A DNA stretch of 64,000 bases from contig NZ_AMDP01000021.1 in NCBI RefSeq assembly GCF_028128615.1, positions 124,001 to 188,000 of the forward strand, read 5' to 3'. The DNA is from Enterococcus sp. 5H (lineage in GTDB: Bacteria > Bacillota > Bacilli > Lactobacillales > Enterococcaceae). Below are positions 19,475 to 29,433 of the stretch, piece by piece (the first letter of the stretch is position 1; every line of letters begins with the position of its first letter). Below the pieces are notes generated by a model. It searched no databases, was not told where the DNA came from, and saw only the letters and a program-made list of their open reading frames with translations. A program made the translations under genes and the position numbers.

Positions 19475-19909
19475 ATGAAACCAAATTTAGGTTATTATGT
19501 TCAAAACATCAATGATATTGTTAAAGAAACAGAAGAAGTCGGAGAAAAAATGAACGACTATTATGAAGAAGTTCGTAAAGCAATTGACGAAAATAAAACA
19601 GCTGATCTAACATCAGAACGAATTGCTGAGATTCAACATATTTTCCAAGATGGAACAAAAGAATATACAATGATGTTGGAAAAAGTTACTCAATTACGTC
19701 CGCCTGCACGAGTAGTAGGGATTCATAAAAAATTCGAACGTTCATATATTGAATATTTAGCAGGATGTAACGAAATGATCTTGTCTTTAGATCCGGAAAA
19801 AGGAATAGATGTTGATTTATTCAATAAATCAGAAGAAAAACAAGATAAGGCAACAGATGATATTTCGTTCTCGATTACAAGAATGAGTAATCTTTTGCTC
19901 AAAAAATAA
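19475..19909 (+). CDS. Conserved hypothetical helical protein
   Basis: The 144-residue product is charged and mostly helical, with no signal peptide or membrane segment. I do not recognise a family. A start at 19475 behind AGTAGGAAA is preferred because the upstream 25 codons of the frame overlap the terminator tail region and show no gene-like features. Notable segments are LRPPARVVGIHKKFERSY in the middle and a C-terminal Lys pair. It stands alone between two terminators. Confidence 0.6.
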   Translation: MKPNLGYYVQNINDIVKETEEVGEKMNDYYEEVRKAIDENKTADLTSERIAEIQHIFQDGTKEYTMMLEKVTQLRPPARVVGIHKKFERSYIEYLAGCNEMILSLDPEKGIDVDLFNKSEEKQDKATDDISFSITRMSNLLLKK

Positions 19910-20064
19910 AAAAATAACCAGAAAAATGACCAAAAAAAGGAAGACTTCATTTTATTTTAATTTTTTTATTAGTAGACAAATAAAAAAATCTGTTGTATTA
20001 TTAATCCATACCAACAACAACCTTTTTATTTTTCATTTTACTCTTATTGAGTAATACTCCTTTT

Positions 20065-20094
20065 CCATCGGCTATCCTAGCCGGTGGTTTTTTA
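20065..20094 (+). terminator. Rho-independent terminator
   Basis: CCATCGGCTA pairs with TAGCCGGTGG (one wobble) and is followed by six Ts. It lies about 155 bases after the 144-residue hypothetical gene. The rest of 19910-20190 holds nothing I can name. Confidence 0.75.
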
Positions 20095-20186
20095 TTTATT
20101 CAAGTTCTTTCTTTTTACTTATGAAAAATAAATGTTATTTTATATAAAATTGTGAATTTTATGACGTATAAAAAGGACATTGTTAA

Positions 20187-20236
20187 TTAAAAAGAAAGAT
20201 TAAACTGAGCACATAATAGCACAGCTTAATCTTTCT
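20187..20236 (-). terminator. Rho-independent terminator of the two minus-strand genes
   Basis: AGAAAGATTAAACTG (20193-20207) pairs with CAGCTTAATCTTTCT (20222-20236) with one mismatch. Read on the minus strand it is followed by TTTTTAATTAA, so it ends the leftward unit. Confidence 0.75.
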
Positions 20237-20309
20237 CAAAGACTTAATTTAGTATGAAAGAGCAGTAGTTGGCTCTTAAACATGTTCTTTCTACCGGATA
20301 TAGGACTAA

Positions 20310-20471
20310 CTAGTTTTCTACATTACGAACATAATCATCAAAATACTGAACTAGATCAGATTTAATTTTTTGATACTCTTCTTCTGTGTATTCACGTTCT
20401 TCGATTTTTCCATTAAAGAATGGAATTTCCAACTCTTCGCGCAGGCGATCTAACACTTGGCTTTGATCCAT
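20310..20471 (-). CDS. Small conserved hypothetical acidic protein (53 aa)
   Basis: The minus strand encodes a 53-residue protein beginning MDQSQVLDRLREELEIPFFN and ending DYVRNVEN. It has a well-spaced ribosome site (AAGAAGGTG), a good codon pattern and a terminator behind it. It contains many Glu residues and no membrane segment. It lies 33 bases downstream of the 118-residue gene on the same strand, so the two probably form an operon. The function is unknown. Confidence 0.65.
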   Translation of the reverse strand: MDQSQVLDRLREELEIPFFNGKIEEREYTEEEYQKIKSDLVQYFDDYVRNVEN

Positions 20472-20503
20472 TTGAACACCTTCTTTACCTATTATCTACT
20501 CTA

Positions 20504-20860
20504 TTATAAAACATTAAAATCATTCGTCAACTGCTCAAAAGAATCTTTCATGGCAGTTAGCTTGTTGTAAAGTAGAATGTTGTTATCATCTTCAAGGAAG
20601 AAAGTTTGTTTTAACTCAAAATAAAAATCTTCAAAAGCTTTAAAAAAAGGCAAGACATTCGAAGTAGTTAACTCTTCATTGCTGTAGTAAAAAATGCGGA
20701 CACTGTGGTAGTAAGTGAATACCTCATTGATATTCAAAATCATCCGATTGTCCTCAGTACGTGGGCGGCTAGTTACTAAATCATACAAAGATAAACTTTT
20801 AGTATGAATTTCAGATAGATAAGATAAGAGTATTTCAACTTTTTCATTTGTTTCTGACAT
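20504..20860 (-). CDS. Hypothetical helical protein (118 aa)
   Basis: The 118-residue minus-strand product starts at ATG 20860, where GGAGGTTG gives a proper ribosome site; an in-frame TTG five codons earlier overlaps that site. It is helical and rich in Tyr and Phe (TYYHSVRIFYYSNEE, FEDFYFELKQTFFLED). I do not recognise the family. It is transcribed away from the T-box promoter. Confidence 0.6.
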   Translation of the reverse strand: MSETNEKVEILLSYLSEIHTKSLSLYDLVTSRPRTEDNRMILNINEVFTYYHSVRIFYYSNEELTTSNVLPFFKAFEDFYFELKQTFFLEDDNNILLYNKLTAMKDSFEQLTNDFNVL

Positions 20861-20970
20861 TAAATCAACCTCCAATTTTCCCTATTATAATAAAAAATCA
20901 ACAGAAAGAGAAATAGGATACTCAAACGGAAAATTAAATGTTTATATAATGAAAAAATAATAAAAAAATG

Positions 20971-20999
20971 TTGACAAATAGATGAGTGTAATCTAATAT
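20971..20999 (+). promoter_or_regulatory. SigA promoter of the metY T-box transcript
   Basis: TTGACA (20971-20976) and TAATAT (20994-20999) are spaced by 17 bases, just upstream of the T-box leader. Confidence 0.7.
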
Positions 21000-21059
21000 A
21001 TATTTTAATATAAAAACTCATTGAAAAGAAGAGTACACAAGCAGACATTGAAATTCAAC

Positions 21060-21296
21060 TGTTTAATATAATGAATAGTTGGAACTAGAGAGCTTTCATT
21101 TGGTGAAAGAAAGTAATGATCACTTGTCGAAAATGATCTTGGAGAGGAAAAATCATTTTGGTTTTTACGGCAGCTACCGTTAAAAAAGCACCAAATCATG
21201 AATCTATTCATCGTTTGGGATGAGATGGAATTTTTCCAATAAAGGTGGTACCGCGATTGTCGCCCTTTACTAGCAAATGCTGGTAAAGGGCTTTTT
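21060..21296 (+). ncRNA. T-box leader, probably methionine-specific
   Basis: The leader has the conserved AGAGAG...GGTGAAAG segment of stem I, a putative specifier ATG (21133-21135) in the context GAAAATGATC, and the T-box sequence AAAGGTGGTACCGCG (21241-21255). It ends in a terminator (GCCCTTTACTAGC with GCTGGTAAAGGGC, then five Ts, 21262-21296). Uncharged tRNA-Met would pair with the T-box bulge and allow transcription. The Met assignment rests on the specifier context and on metY downstream. Confidence 0.85.
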
Positions 21297-21364
21297 GCTG
21301 CGAATCACTACACTTCGTTACGATCGCATCAATTTCTAAGAGCTAAAGCTCTAAGAATTGAAGG
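21297..21364 (-). repeat. Partial copy of the dispersed intergenic repeat
   Basis: GCTGCGAATCACTACACTTC, ACGATCGCATCAATTTC and the AGAGCTAAAGCTCT palindrome match the inner part of the copy at 13385-13666, in the same orientation. It sits directly on the T-box terminator and lacks the terminal hairpin. Confidence 0.7.
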
Positions 21365-21488
21365 ACTACGATTGGCTTTACCAGAGCAGATGATGGGCAA
21401 TGTTTGGCAACCAAAGGATTAGCAACAAACTAAATCTTCAAACCAAAATCTTCCCAATGAGAATAAAAAACAGAAAGAGGTGGTCATT

Positions 21489-21578
21489 ATGCAAGAAGGT
21501 GATATGTACACGACCAAAGTTCCAAAAATAAATCAAATAACGAATAGAAAAGGAATGAAGCATAATGACAAACTCTAA
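21489..21578 (+). CDS. Possible 29-aa leader ORF overlapping the metY start
   Basis: An ATG behind AGAGGTGG opens a 29-codon frame ([17 protein letters not shown]...) that ends 14 bases inside metY. Its good ribosome site and overlap could couple translation to metY. It may instead be a chance frame or the remnant of a gene. Four of its 29 residues are Lys and three are Met. Confidence 0.25.
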   Translation: MQEGDMYTTKVPKINQITNRKGMKHNDKL

Positions 21579-22845
21579 CTATCATTTTGAAACGATCCAA
21601 ATTCACGGAGGTCATACTCCAGATAAAGACACTAATTCTAGAGCAGTTCCAATTTATCAAACAACTTCTTATACATTTGATGACACACAAGATGCAGCTG
21701 AAAAATTTTCTTTAGCCAAATCCGGAAATATCTATACTCGAATTACGAATCCTACCACAGCTGTTTTAGAAGAACGATTGAATGAACTAGAAGGAGGTAT
21801 AGGAGCTGTTGCAGTTGCTTCTGGTTCAGCGGCGATTACTTATGCTATTCAAAATATTGCTAGTGCTGGCGATCATATCGTATCAGCTTCAACGCTATAT
21901 GGAGGAACCTTTAATTTATTTGCCCATACCTTACCTGAGTTTGGGATTACGACGACATTTGTTGATCCTGAAAAATTAACTAATTTTGAAGAGGCAATTA
22001 AAGAAAATACAAAAGCCATTTTTATTGAAACAATTGGTAATCCACTTACCAACGTGGCAGATATTGAAGCAATTGCAGAGATAGCTCATAAACATGAGAT
22101 ACCTTTGATTGTGGACAATACTTTTGCAACTGCCTACTTAAACCGTCCTTTTGATTTTGGAGCAGATATTGTTGTATATTCAGCAACAAAATTTATTGGC
22201 GGGCATGGTGTGGCTTTAGGTGGCGTTGTGATTGATTCAGGCAAATTTAATTGGGCAAACGGTAAGTTTTCTAAACTTGTTAATCCAGATCCGAGCTATC
22301 ATGGACTTTCTTATACAAATGATGTAGGTGCTGCGGCATATATCACTCGCTTGCGTGTGTCATTATTGAGAGATACGGGAGCTGCGATTTCTCCATTTAA
22401 TAGTTTTCTGTTAATTTTAGGTTTGGAAACACTGTCACTTCGTTTAGAACGTCATGTAGAAAATGCAGTGAAAGTAGCAGAGTTTTTAGAAAAGCATCCC
22501 AAAGTTGCTTGGGTTAATTATCCTGGTCTGTTGAATAATCAATATCATTCGTTAGCAGAAAAATATTTACCTAAAGGAGCTGGTTCGATTTTTACATTTG
22601 GTGTTAAAGGCGGTTCAGAAGCAGGGAAAAATTTAATTAACCATGTCGAATTGTTCTCATTACTTGCTAACGTCGGCGATGCTAAATCACTGATTATCCA
22701 CCCAGCGTCAACGACACATTCACAGCTAAGCGAAGCCGAATTAAAAGCATCTGGCACTTCGCCAGAATTAATTCGAGTATCGATTGGTCTTGAAAATAGT
22801 GAAGATATTCTTGCTGATTTAGAACAAGCATTATCTAAGATTTAA
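21565..22845 (+). CDS. metY: O-acetylhomoserine sulfhydrylase (homocysteine/cysteine synthase)
   Basis: The 426-residue PLP enzyme of the Cys/Met metabolism family has [16 protein letters not shown] (57-72), the PLP-stacking LYGGTFNLF region (111-119) and the Schiff-base Lys209 in [11 protein letters not shown]. The C-terminus has the [14 protein letters not shown] block. It makes homocysteine from O-acetylhomoserine and sulfide in the cytoplasm. The length and the [15 protein letters not shown] segment fit MetY better than MetB or MetC. A T-box with a Met-type specifier controls it. Confidence 0.92.
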   Translation: MTNSNYHFETIQIHGGHTPDKDTNSRAVPIYQTTSYTFDDTQDAAEKFSLAKSGNIYTRITNPTTAVLEERLNELEGGIGAVAVASGSAAITYAIQNIASAGDHIVSASTLYGGTFNLFAHTLPEFGITTTFVDPEKLTNFEEAIKENTKAIFIETIGNPLTNVADIEAIAEIAHKHEIPLIVDNTFATAYLNRPFDFGADIVVYSATKFIGGHGVALGGVVIDSGKFNWANGKFSKLVNPDPSYHGLSYTNDVGAAAYITRLRVSLLRDTGAAISPFNSFLLILGLETLSLRLERHVENAVKVAEFLEKHPKVAWVNYPGLLNNQYHSLAEKYLPKGAGSIFTFGVKGGSEAGKNLINHVELFSLLANVGDAKSLIIHPASTTHSQLSEAELKASGTSPELIRVSIGLENSEDILADLEQALSKI

Positions 22846-22857
22846 TAGGTAATTCAG

Positions 22858-22899
22858 AGAATAAACACAAGAACCAGTTGTGTTTATTCTTTTTATTTT
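22858..22899 (+). terminator. Rho-independent terminator of metY
   Basis: The perfect 13-bp arms AGAATAAACACAA and TTGTGTTTATTCT are followed by a T-rich run. Confidence 0.85.
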
Positions 22900-22942
22900 G
22901 TGTAAACTATTTTTGTTTCTTAAAATTTTTCTCATAAAACTA

Positions 22943-22971
22943 TTGACTTTACGTCAAAATTTCTGTATCTT
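22943..22971 (+). promoter_or_regulatory. Probable promoter of the leu operon
   Basis: TTGACT (22943-22948) and TATCTT (22966-22971) are spaced by 17 bases, about 55 bases before the leader peptide. Confidence 0.55.
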
Positions 22972-23025
22972 TATTGTTATAGTTTGAATTATTCAAAAAT
23001 TCTGACAATAAGGATGTTGATAACG

Positions 23026-23082
23026 ATGAATAAACATACGACAACTACATTTTTATTATTAATTAAGGACTCATCACACTGA
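23026..23082 (+). CDS. leuL: leu operon leader peptide (18 aa)
   Basis: The frame encodes MNKHTTTTFLLLIKDSSH with three consecutive TTA leucine codons, followed by a transcription terminator and then leuA. This is the standard layout of ribosome-mediated attenuation: scarce Leu-tRNA stalls the ribosome at the TTA codons and prevents the terminator. An in-frame ATG at 23014 could add four residues. A leader of this kind is known for the leu genes of Lactococcus. Confidence 0.8.
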   Translation: MNKHTTTTFLLLIKDSSH

Positions 23083-23190
23083 TATATAGAAACTAGCTGT
23101 AAAGCAGCTTTTCTTATCAGAAGTTGAGAGTCCTGTTTTCGCATTGCATGAACGGGATGACAAGCATCCCATATCGTGGGATGCTTTTTT
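23062..23190 (+). promoter_or_regulatory. leu attenuator: alternative hairpins and terminator
   Basis: GGACTC, at the end of the leader-peptide frame, can pair with GAGTCC near 23130. GGGATG near 23155 can compete for the CATCCC arm of the terminator (AAGCATCCC with GGGATGCTT, then Ts, 23162-23190). These mutually exclusive pairings are those expected of an attenuator. Two further dyads follow without T tracts: TTGCAAGACA (23192-23201) with TGTCTTGCAA (23225-23234), and an imperfect palindrome around 23236-23262. Confidence 0.7.
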
Positions 23191-23350
23191 GTTGCAAGAC
23201 ACAGCGATTGTCACCAGAGCTGAATGTCTTGCAATACTTGGCGAACGCAGTGAGCGAAGTTCAAAAAAGTAAACACATTTATTACCATTACAACAAATAT
23301 CAAACAACAAAAAATGAAGAAAATGTTTAACCAGAAAGGACGTATGAAAA

Positions 23351-24877
23351 ATGAAAACAATCCAATTCTTTGATACGACTCTAAGAGATGGGGAACAAAC
23401 ACCTGGCGTTAATTTCAATACAAAAGAAAAAGTTCAAATTGCTAAACAACTTGAAAAATGGGGAATAGATACAATCGAAGCGGGCTTTCCGATTGCATCA
23501 GTTGGTGATTTTGAAGCAGTTCAAGCAATTGCTGAAAATGTTGAAAAAATGACGGTAGCTGGTTTGGCACGTTGCCAAAAAGCCGATATTGACAGAGCCT
23601 ACGAAGCGCTAAAAAATGCGAAACATCCGCAAATTCATGTGTTTTTGGCAACTAGCCCAGTTCATATGGAATACAAATTAAAAATGACACCAGATCAAGT
23701 AATTGCTTCTATTAAAGAACATGTTAGTTATGCGAGAACCCAATTTGAAAAAGTCCAATTTTCACCAGAAGATGCAAGTAGGACGGAAAAACAATTTCTT
23801 CTAAAAGCAGTTCAAACGGCAATCGATGCCGGTGCAACGATCATTAATATTCCTGATACAGTTGGCTATTCTAATCCAACCGAGTATGGTGCGCTATTTA
23901 AATTTTTGCTTGAACATATCCAAAGCGATCAGGAAATAATTTTTTCTTCACATTGTCACGATGACCTAGGAATGGCGACAGCTAATGCTTTAGCAGCAAT
24001 TGAAAATGGGGCTAAACGTGTAGAAGGAACGGTTAATGGTATCGGTGAACGCGCTGGAAACACTGCTTTAGAAGAAGTAGCACTGGCATTATATATCAGA
24101 AAAGATTTTTACCAAGCGCAAAGTAATATTGTTTTAAACGAAACCAAAAGAACAAGCGATCTGGTCAGTCGTTTATCAGGTGTGGCTGTTCCAAGAAATA
24201 AAGCTATTATTGGAGCGAACGCTTATGCTCATGAATCTGGTATTCACCAAGACGGAGTTTTAAAAAATCCTGATACGTATGAAATTATCACGCCATCATT
24301 GGTTGGTGTAAACGAAAATTCGCTACCATTAGGTAAACTTTCAGGCCGGCATGCTTTTGCAGCGAAAATGGATAGCTTAGGTTACCAGCTAACAGAGGAC
24401 GAATTAAAGGATGCATTTAAACGCTTCAAATCATTGGCAGATAAGAAAAAACAAGTTACTGAAGACGATTTAATTGCGTTGATGGTAGGACAAACTCAAG
24501 AATGTAATGAAATTTATCGCTTAGAGCGGATGCAGCTACAATACGTTTCTGATGGGAATCAAGGTGCGGTTGTGTCAATTAATACTGGTGAAACAGAAAC
24601 GAAAACCGAATCTGCCATTGGTTCTGGAAGTATTCAAGCGATTTACAATTCTATCGACAAAATTTTAGAGCAAAAACCAACCTTAAAAGAATATTATATT
24701 AAAGCAATTACAGGTGGTGAGGATGCACAAGCAGAAGTCCATGTTACTTTAGCCAATAGTGAAACAAATCAACAGTTCAATGGCATTGGAATTGATTTTG
24801 ATGTTCTTGAAGCTTCGGCTAAAGCTTATGTTAAAGCAAGTGAACAATTTCAAAAAGAAGTGAGGAACGTCAAATGA
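23351..24877 (+). CDS. leuA: 2-isopropylmalate synthase
   Basis: The 508-residue enzyme has the catalytic-domain signature [15 protein letters not shown] at the N-terminus, the metal ligand motif [15 protein letters not shown] at about residue 200, and a C-terminal LeuA regulatory domain that binds leucine. It condenses acetyl-CoA with 2-oxoisovalerate, the first committed step to leucine. It heads leuABCD and overlaps leuB by 4 bases. The ribosome site is AGAAAGGA. Confidence 0.95.
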   Translation: MKTIQFFDTTLRDGEQTPGVNFNTKEKVQIAKQLEKWGIDTIEAGFPIASVGDFEAVQAIAENVEKMTVAGLARCQKADIDRAYEALKNAKHPQIHVFLATSPVHMEYKLKMTPDQVIASIKEHVSYARTQFEKVQFSPEDASRTEKQFLLKAVQTAIDAGATIINIPDTVGYSNPTEYGALFKFLLEHIQSDQEIIFSSHCHDDLGMATANALAAIENGAKRVEGTVNGIGERAGNTALEEVALALYIRKDFYQAQSNIVLNETKRTSDLVSRLSGVAVPRNKAIIGANAYAHESGIHQDGVLKNPDTYEIITPSLVGVNENSLPLGKLSGRHAFAAKMDSLGYQLTEDELKDAFKRFKSLADKKKQVTEDDLIALMVGQTQECNEIYRLERMQLQYVSDGNQGAVVSINTGETETKTESAIGSGSIQAIYNSIDKILEQKPTLKEYYIKAITGGEDAQAEVHVTLANSETNQQFNGIGIDFDVLEASAKAYVKASEQFQKEVRNVK

Positions 24878-25920
24878 GCAAACGAATTGTAGCTTTACCG
24901 GGAGACGGAATTGGAACTGAGATTATGGATAGTGCATTAGCGATTTTAGAAGAGATCATGATTCAGGATGAATTGGATTTTGATATTGAGAAATTTGCTT
25001 TTGGTGGCGCAGGTATTGATGAAAAAAGTGATCCTCTGCCGCAGGAAACCTTAGAAGCGTGTGAAAAAGCAGATGCTATCCTTTTAGGCGCGATTGGGGG
25101 ACCAAAATGGGATAATGCACCTAAAAGACCGGAGCAAGGTTTACTAGGTTTACGAAAAGCATTAGGTCTGTTTGCTAATATACGTCCAATTTCAGTACCA
25201 GCTGCAGTGGTTCATTTATCACCGTTGAAAGAAGAAAATGTTCGTGGTGTTGATTTTGTCGTTGTTCGTGAGCTAACAGGCGGGATTTATTTTGGAGAAA
25301 AAACGTTAGGTGAAACAGAAGCCTCAGATCTTTGCACCTATTCAAAAGCTGAGGTTGAGCGGATTATTCGTAAAGCATTTGAAATTGCTCAAACTAGAAA
25401 TAAAAAAGTAACTTCAGTTGATAAAGCAAATGTGTTAGCGACAAGTAAATTATGGCGTCAAACAGCGGATGCAGTAGCAAAAGAATTTCCGGACTGTGAA
25501 TTAGAGCATCAACTAGTCGATTCTGCAGCCATGGTTATGATTACCAAACCAAAATCATTTGATGTTATTGTTACTGAAAATCTATTCGGTGATATTTTAA
25601 GTGACGAAGCCTCTGTGATTCCTGGTTCATTAGGAATGATGCCAAGTGCTAGTCACAGCGAGTCAGGTCCATCGTTATATGAACCCATTCATGGCTCTGC
25701 ACCAGATATTGCGAATCAAAATATAGCGAATCCAATGTCGATGATTTTGTCTACAGCGATGATGTTGCGACAATCATTTGCTTTGGATCATTCAGCTAAA
25801 AAAATTGAAAACGCCTGTGATCGCGTGATGAATCAAGGAATTTTAACAACTGATTTAGGCGGAAGTGCAACAACAACAGATTTTACCGAAGCAGTGATTA
25901 AAGAATTGAGAGGTGCTTAA
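24874..25920 (+). CDS. leuB: 3-isopropylmalate dehydrogenase
   Basis: The 348-residue dehydrogenase begins [15 protein letters not shown] and has the substrate loop [32 protein letters not shown], and the nucleotide-site stretch [18 protein letters not shown]. All are typical of NAD-dependent LeuB. It oxidatively decarboxylates 3-isopropylmalate. Its start overlaps the leuA stop (ATGA), indicating translational coupling. Confidence 0.95.
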   Translation: MSKRIVALPGDGIGTEIMDSALAILEEIMIQDELDFDIEKFAFGGAGIDEKSDPLPQETLEACEKADAILLGAIGGPKWDNAPKRPEQGLLGLRKALGLFANIRPISVPAAVVHLSPLKEENVRGVDFVVVRELTGGIYFGEKTLGETEASDLCTYSKAEVERIIRKAFEIAQTRNKKVTSVDKANVLATSKLWRQTADAVAKEFPDCELEHQLVDSAAMVMITKPKSFDVIVTENLFGDILSDEASVIPGSLGMMPSASHSESGPSLYEPIHGSAPDIANQNIANPMSMILSTAMMLRQSFALDHSAKKIENACDRVMNQGILTTDLGGSATTTDFTEAVIKELRGA

Positions 25921-25921
25921 T

Positions 25922-27298
25922 ATGGGAAAAACGCTATTTGATAAACTTTGGGAACAACATGTAGTTACAGGTGAAACTGGTGAGCCTCAATTGCTATATG
26001 TGAATCTTCATCTAATTCATGAAGTAACTTCACCACAAGCTTTTGAAGGCTTAAGAGAAGCTGGGAGAAAAGTTCGCCGACCTGATCGAACATTTGGCAC
26101 GATGGATCATAATGTACCGACGAAAGATATTTTTAATATCACTGATTTGGTTGCCAAAAAACAAATTGAAGCACTTCAAAAAAACTGCAAAGAATTTGGT
26201 GTAACACTTTGCGATAATGGCAGTGACCGTCAAGGAATTGTGCATATGGTTGGACCGGAAACAGGTTTAACGCAACCAGGGAAAATTATTGTTTGCGGGG
26301 ATTCTCATACAGCAACACATGGTGCTTTTGGTGCACTAGCTTTTGGTATTGGAACAAGTGAAGTGGAACATGTTTTTGCAACACAATGTATTTGGCAGAA
26401 TAAGCCTAAATCAATGGGCGTAAAAATTACTGGTAAACTAGCAAAAGGTGTTTATGCAAAAGATATAATTTTAGCGTTGATTGCAAAATATGGTGTTGAT
26501 TTTGGTGTCGGACATGCGGTTGAATTTTACGGTGAAACTATTGAAAGTCTAACTATGGAAGAACGAATGACCATCTGCAATATGGCGATCGAAGGTGGAG
26601 CAAAAATGGGCATGATGGCACCAGACGAAAAAACATTTGAGTACATTCGTGGTAGAGAATATGCGCCAAAAGATCTGGATGCAGCAATCGAAGATTGGAG
26701 AAAATTGCCAAGTGATCCTGATGCAGCATATGATGTAGATCTTGAATTAAATGCCGATGAATTGGTGCCGTTTATTACTTGGGGAACCAATCCGGAAATG
26801 GGCATTCCAATTACAGGAACATTCCCTGAAATTAAAGATATGAATGATGAACGCGCATATAACTATATGGATCTTAAACCGGGGCAGCGACCGTCTGATA
26901 TCGAAATCGGTTATGTTTTTATTGGTTCATGCACCAATGGCCGTTTGTCTGATTTGGAAGAAGCAGCCCGTATTGTGAAGGGGAAAAAGGTTAAAGAAGG
27001 GATCACTGCTATCGTTGTACCAGGATCAAGACCAGTGCGTAAAGCAGCAGAAAAAATCGGTTTGGATAAAATTTTCGCCGACGCAGGATTTGAGTGGCGG
27101 GAACCGGGATGTTCGATGTGTCTGGGGATGAATCCAGATCAAGTTCCAGCAGGTGTTCATTGTGCTTCAACATCAAATCGAAACTTTGAAGGTCGTCAGG
27201 GGAAAGGAGCCAGAACGCATCTTTGCAGTCCGGCGATGGCGGCAACCGCTGCAATTGAAGGAACATTTGTAGATATTAGAGAGGAGCTTGGGGCATAA
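25922..27298 (+). CDS. leuC: 3-isopropylmalate dehydratase large subunit
   Basis: The aconitase-family subunit (458 aa) carries the 4Fe-4S cysteines in [10 protein letters not shown] and PGCSMCLG, and the [26 protein letters not shown] signature. ATG 25922 behind GAGAGGTG is preferred over GTG 25913. It starts next to the leuB stop and overlaps leuD by one base. With LeuD it isomerises 2- to 3-isopropylmalate. Confidence 0.95.
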   Translation: MGKTLFDKLWEQHVVTGETGEPQLLYVNLHLIHEVTSPQAFEGLREAGRKVRRPDRTFGTMDHNVPTKDIFNITDLVAKKQIEALQKNCKEFGVTLCDNGSDRQGIVHMVGPETGLTQPGKIIVCGDSHTATHGAFGALAFGIGTSEVEHVFATQCIWQNKPKSMGVKITGKLAKGVYAKDIILALIAKYGVDFGVGHAVEFYGETIESLTMEERMTICNMAIEGGAKMGMMAPDEKTFEYIRGREYAPKDLDAAIEDWRKLPSDPDAAYDVDLELNADELVPFITWGTNPEMGIPITGTFPEIKDMNDERAYNYMDLKPGQRPSDIEIGYVFIGSCTNGRLSDLEEAARIVKGKKVKEGITAIVVPGSRPVRKAAEKIGLDKIFADAGFEWREPGCSMCLGMNPDQVPAGVHCASTSNRNFEGRQGKGARTHLCSPAMAATAAIEGTFVDIREELGA

Positions 27299-27885
27299 TG
27301 GAGGCATTTACACAACACACAGGAACTACAGTACCATTGATGAACGATAATATTGATACAGATCAAATTATTCCAAAATCGTTTCTAAAGCGAATTGAAA
27401 AAACAGGTTTTGGTGAGTTTTTATTTGATGAGTGGCGTTATTTGCCAGATCGTTCACCAAATCCAGATTTTACCTTGAATGAACCGCAATACAAAGATGC
27501 AACAATTTTGATTTCTGGTGATAATTTTGGTTCAGGTTCCTCTCGGGAACATGCAGCTTGGGCGCTGGATGACTATGGCTTTCGAGCAATCATTGCAGGA
27601 AGTTTTAGTGATATTTTTTATATGAATGCGACGAAAAATGGGCTATTACCAATTGTACTTGAAAAGGAAGAACTGACAGCTTTAGCGAGTCTAGGAGCAC
27701 AAGAAACAATTACGATTGATTTACCAAATCAACTAGTTGTTACGCCTTATGCCTCATACAACTTTGAAATTGATGGAACATGGAAGCATAAGCTTGTAAA
27801 TGGTTTGGACGATATTGCTATTAGCTTAACTCACGCTGATGAAATTACAGCTTATGAAGAGAAAATTCCAGCATACTGGCAGTAA
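27298..27885 (+). CDS. leuD: 3-isopropylmalate dehydratase small subunit
   Basis: The 195-residue protein has [16 protein letters not shown] near the N-terminus and the [17 protein letters not shown] loop of aconitase swivel domains. It forms the dehydratase with LeuC. Its ATG shares a base with the leuC stop codon. Confidence 0.95.
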   Translation: MEAFTQHTGTTVPLMNDNIDTDQIIPKSFLKRIEKTGFGEFLFDEWRYLPDRSPNPDFTLNEPQYKDATILISGDNFGSGSSREHAAWALDDYGFRAIIAGSFSDIFYMNATKNGLLPIVLEKEELTALASLGAQETITIDLPNQLVVTPYASYNFEIDGTWKHKLVNGLDDIAISLTHADEITAYEEKIPAYWQ

Positions 27886-27886
27886 A

Positions 27887-27970
27887 CGTTTTGTTAAGGA
27901 GATAGCTTTACCGAAAAAATTAATTGGTGAAGCTTTCGATCGAGTACAAATCGTAGAAAAGAGTGAATGA
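27887..27970 (+). pseudogene. Possible C-terminal gene remnant between leuD and the methyltransferase
   Basis: One frame reads RFVKEIALPKKLIGEAFDR then VQIVEKSE and stops at a TGA that overlaps the next gene's ATG. It has no start codon of its own. It may be the tail of a deleted gene (other leu operons are followed by ilv genes) or just chance. It is a weak call. Confidence 0.25.
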
Positions 27971-28719
27971 ATATGGAATGGGATGCGCAAAAATACAAAA
28001 CAAGTCATGATTTTATTTATAAATATGGTGCTGGATTACTAGATTTACTGCCAAAAGAACCAAAAAAAGTTTTAGATATCGGTGCTGGAACAGGTGATTT
28101 AACGAATCAAATTGCTCAATTAGGTCATGAAGTTACAGGGATCGACCAATCAATAAATATGATTGCACAAGCAAAAAAATCTTATCCAAAATTAAATTTT
28201 TTAAAAGAAGACATCTTAGCTCCTTCAATTCAGCTGAAGACATATGACATTGCTTTTTCAAATGCTGTGTTTCACTGGATACCAGATCAAGATTGTTTAT
28301 TAAAAAATATCAACAAACTGCTGAAAGCGAAGGGAAGATTAATCTGTGAATTTGGTGCGGTAGGAAATGTTGGCTTGATTAGATCGGCTTTTGGGCAGGA
28401 ATTAGCTAAATTAGGAATCCCTTTTAATGAACCTTTTTGTTTTACACCTGTGGCTGAATATAGGGAATTGCTTGAAAATAATCAATTTGAAGTGGTTGAA
28501 ATTTTAGAATATGATCGACCGACTCCTCTTAAAGATGGTGATGTTGGTTTAAGAAATTGGATGGAGCAATTTTATTCTAAAGAATTAAATGAATTAACAA
28601 CGGCTCAAAAAGCAATTGTCCTTGAAAATCTAGAAGAGGAATTACAGCCGCTTTTATGGAAAACAGATCACTGGGAAGCAGATTATCGAAGAATGAAGAT
28701 ACATGCGGTAAAAAAATAG
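27967..28719 (+). CDS. Class I SAM-dependent methyltransferase (Tam-like)
   Basis: The 250-residue protein has the SAM-binding VLDIGAGTGDLTNQIA (motif I, about 35-50), VTGIDQS (motif II) and IAFSNAVFHWIPDQD (motif IV region, about 93-107). The WDAQKYKTSHDFIYKYG entry and the FHWIPD segment resemble trans-aconitate methyltransferases, but the substrate is not certain. An ATG at 27973 is an alternative start. It closes the leu transcript, which may be incidental. Confidence 0.8.
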   Translation: MNMEWDAQKYKTSHDFIYKYGAGLLDLLPKEPKKVLDIGAGTGDLTNQIAQLGHEVTGIDQSINMIAQAKKSYPKLNFLKEDILAPSIQLKTYDIAFSNAVFHWIPDQDCLLKNINKLLKAKGRLICEFGAVGNVGLIRSAFGQELAKLGIPFNEPFCFTPVAEYRELLENNQFEVVEILEYDRPTPLKDGDVGLRNWMEQFYSKELNELTTAQKAIVLENLEEELQPLLWKTDHWEADYRRMKIHAVKK

Positions 28720-28778
28720 TTATAAAAACTAAATGAAAATATTTTTTATACTATAATAAAAACAACTACTGATAAGTA

Positions 28779-28833
28779 AGCGAGTGTGGCAATAATTAGA
28801 GAGAAATCTGATTATTGCCACACTCGCTTTTTT
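28779..28833 (+). terminator. Rho-independent terminator, probably bidirectional
   Basis: A perfect 18-bp stem (AGCGAGTGTGGCAATAAT, 28779-28796, with 28811-28828) is followed by Ts. It ends the leu operon transcript. Confidence 0.85.
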
Positions 28834-29433
28834 GCTGTCTAATCTTTAGGAAGTAATTTACTTTCAGATATTCCTAGATGATTTGACTAGTCACTCACAA
28901 AATATTGGTAAATAGAAATATCTCTGTAAAGATAGCAAATGAACAGAATAAGCAACAAATCACAAATTTAAATACTAATATCTAGTTAGTGTGAAAACGT
29001 TAATTGAAATTTTTTGAAATTAATATGATAATTAGATATAATATTTAATTTTTCACTGCAAAATAAAGATAAGAACATTAGATTCATTTAATCAATGTCC
29101 TTATCCTTATTTGTTTTTTTATGTACAGTCTTTATTTATTATTTTTTTATAAAAAAATATCTTGAAAGAATTAAGTTCAAGATATTTATATTCTCTATAT
29201 GAGAAATCAAAAAGTCAGAATTGATTACTTATATAAGTATATTCTATTATTTTTAATTAGTCTAGCACAATTTTATCATTTTATTCTCAATTTTTTATTT
29301 AAAAACAAAAATAAATGATAATTTAAAATTGTTTTTCACGCTTATTTCATTATAAAAAATAGATATTAGTGTGGATGATTCATTATTAGCCGTCAAAAAC
29401 CGTCAAATTTACATTATTTAGGAGGAACAAATT
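28834..29433. other. AT-rich intergenic region before the recombinase gene
   Basis: No gene is seen. It holds an imperfect terminator-like hairpin (29066-29084 with 29090-29108, three mismatches, then a T tract). It also holds inverted-repeat copy A (29155-29186), and at 29386-29410 the motif TTAGCCGTCAAAAACCGTCA, which carries two CCGTCAAA half sites and recurs in altered form at 30954. Confidence 0.6.
29155..29186 (+). repeat. 32-bp inverted repeat, copy A
   Basis: The sequence is AAATATCTTGAA, a 9-base centre, then TTCAAGATATT, itself a hairpin of 11-bp arms. The entire 32 bp including the asymmetric centre recurs as an exact reverse complement at 31018-31049. The two copies bracket the tyrosine recombinase gene and a dispersed-repeat copy. 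Confidence 0.9.

Noticed and set aside
23124-23418. Open frames on both strands across the leu attenuator
   Set aside because: They cover structured leader RNA and the start of leuA and have no start signals or protein-like pattern.
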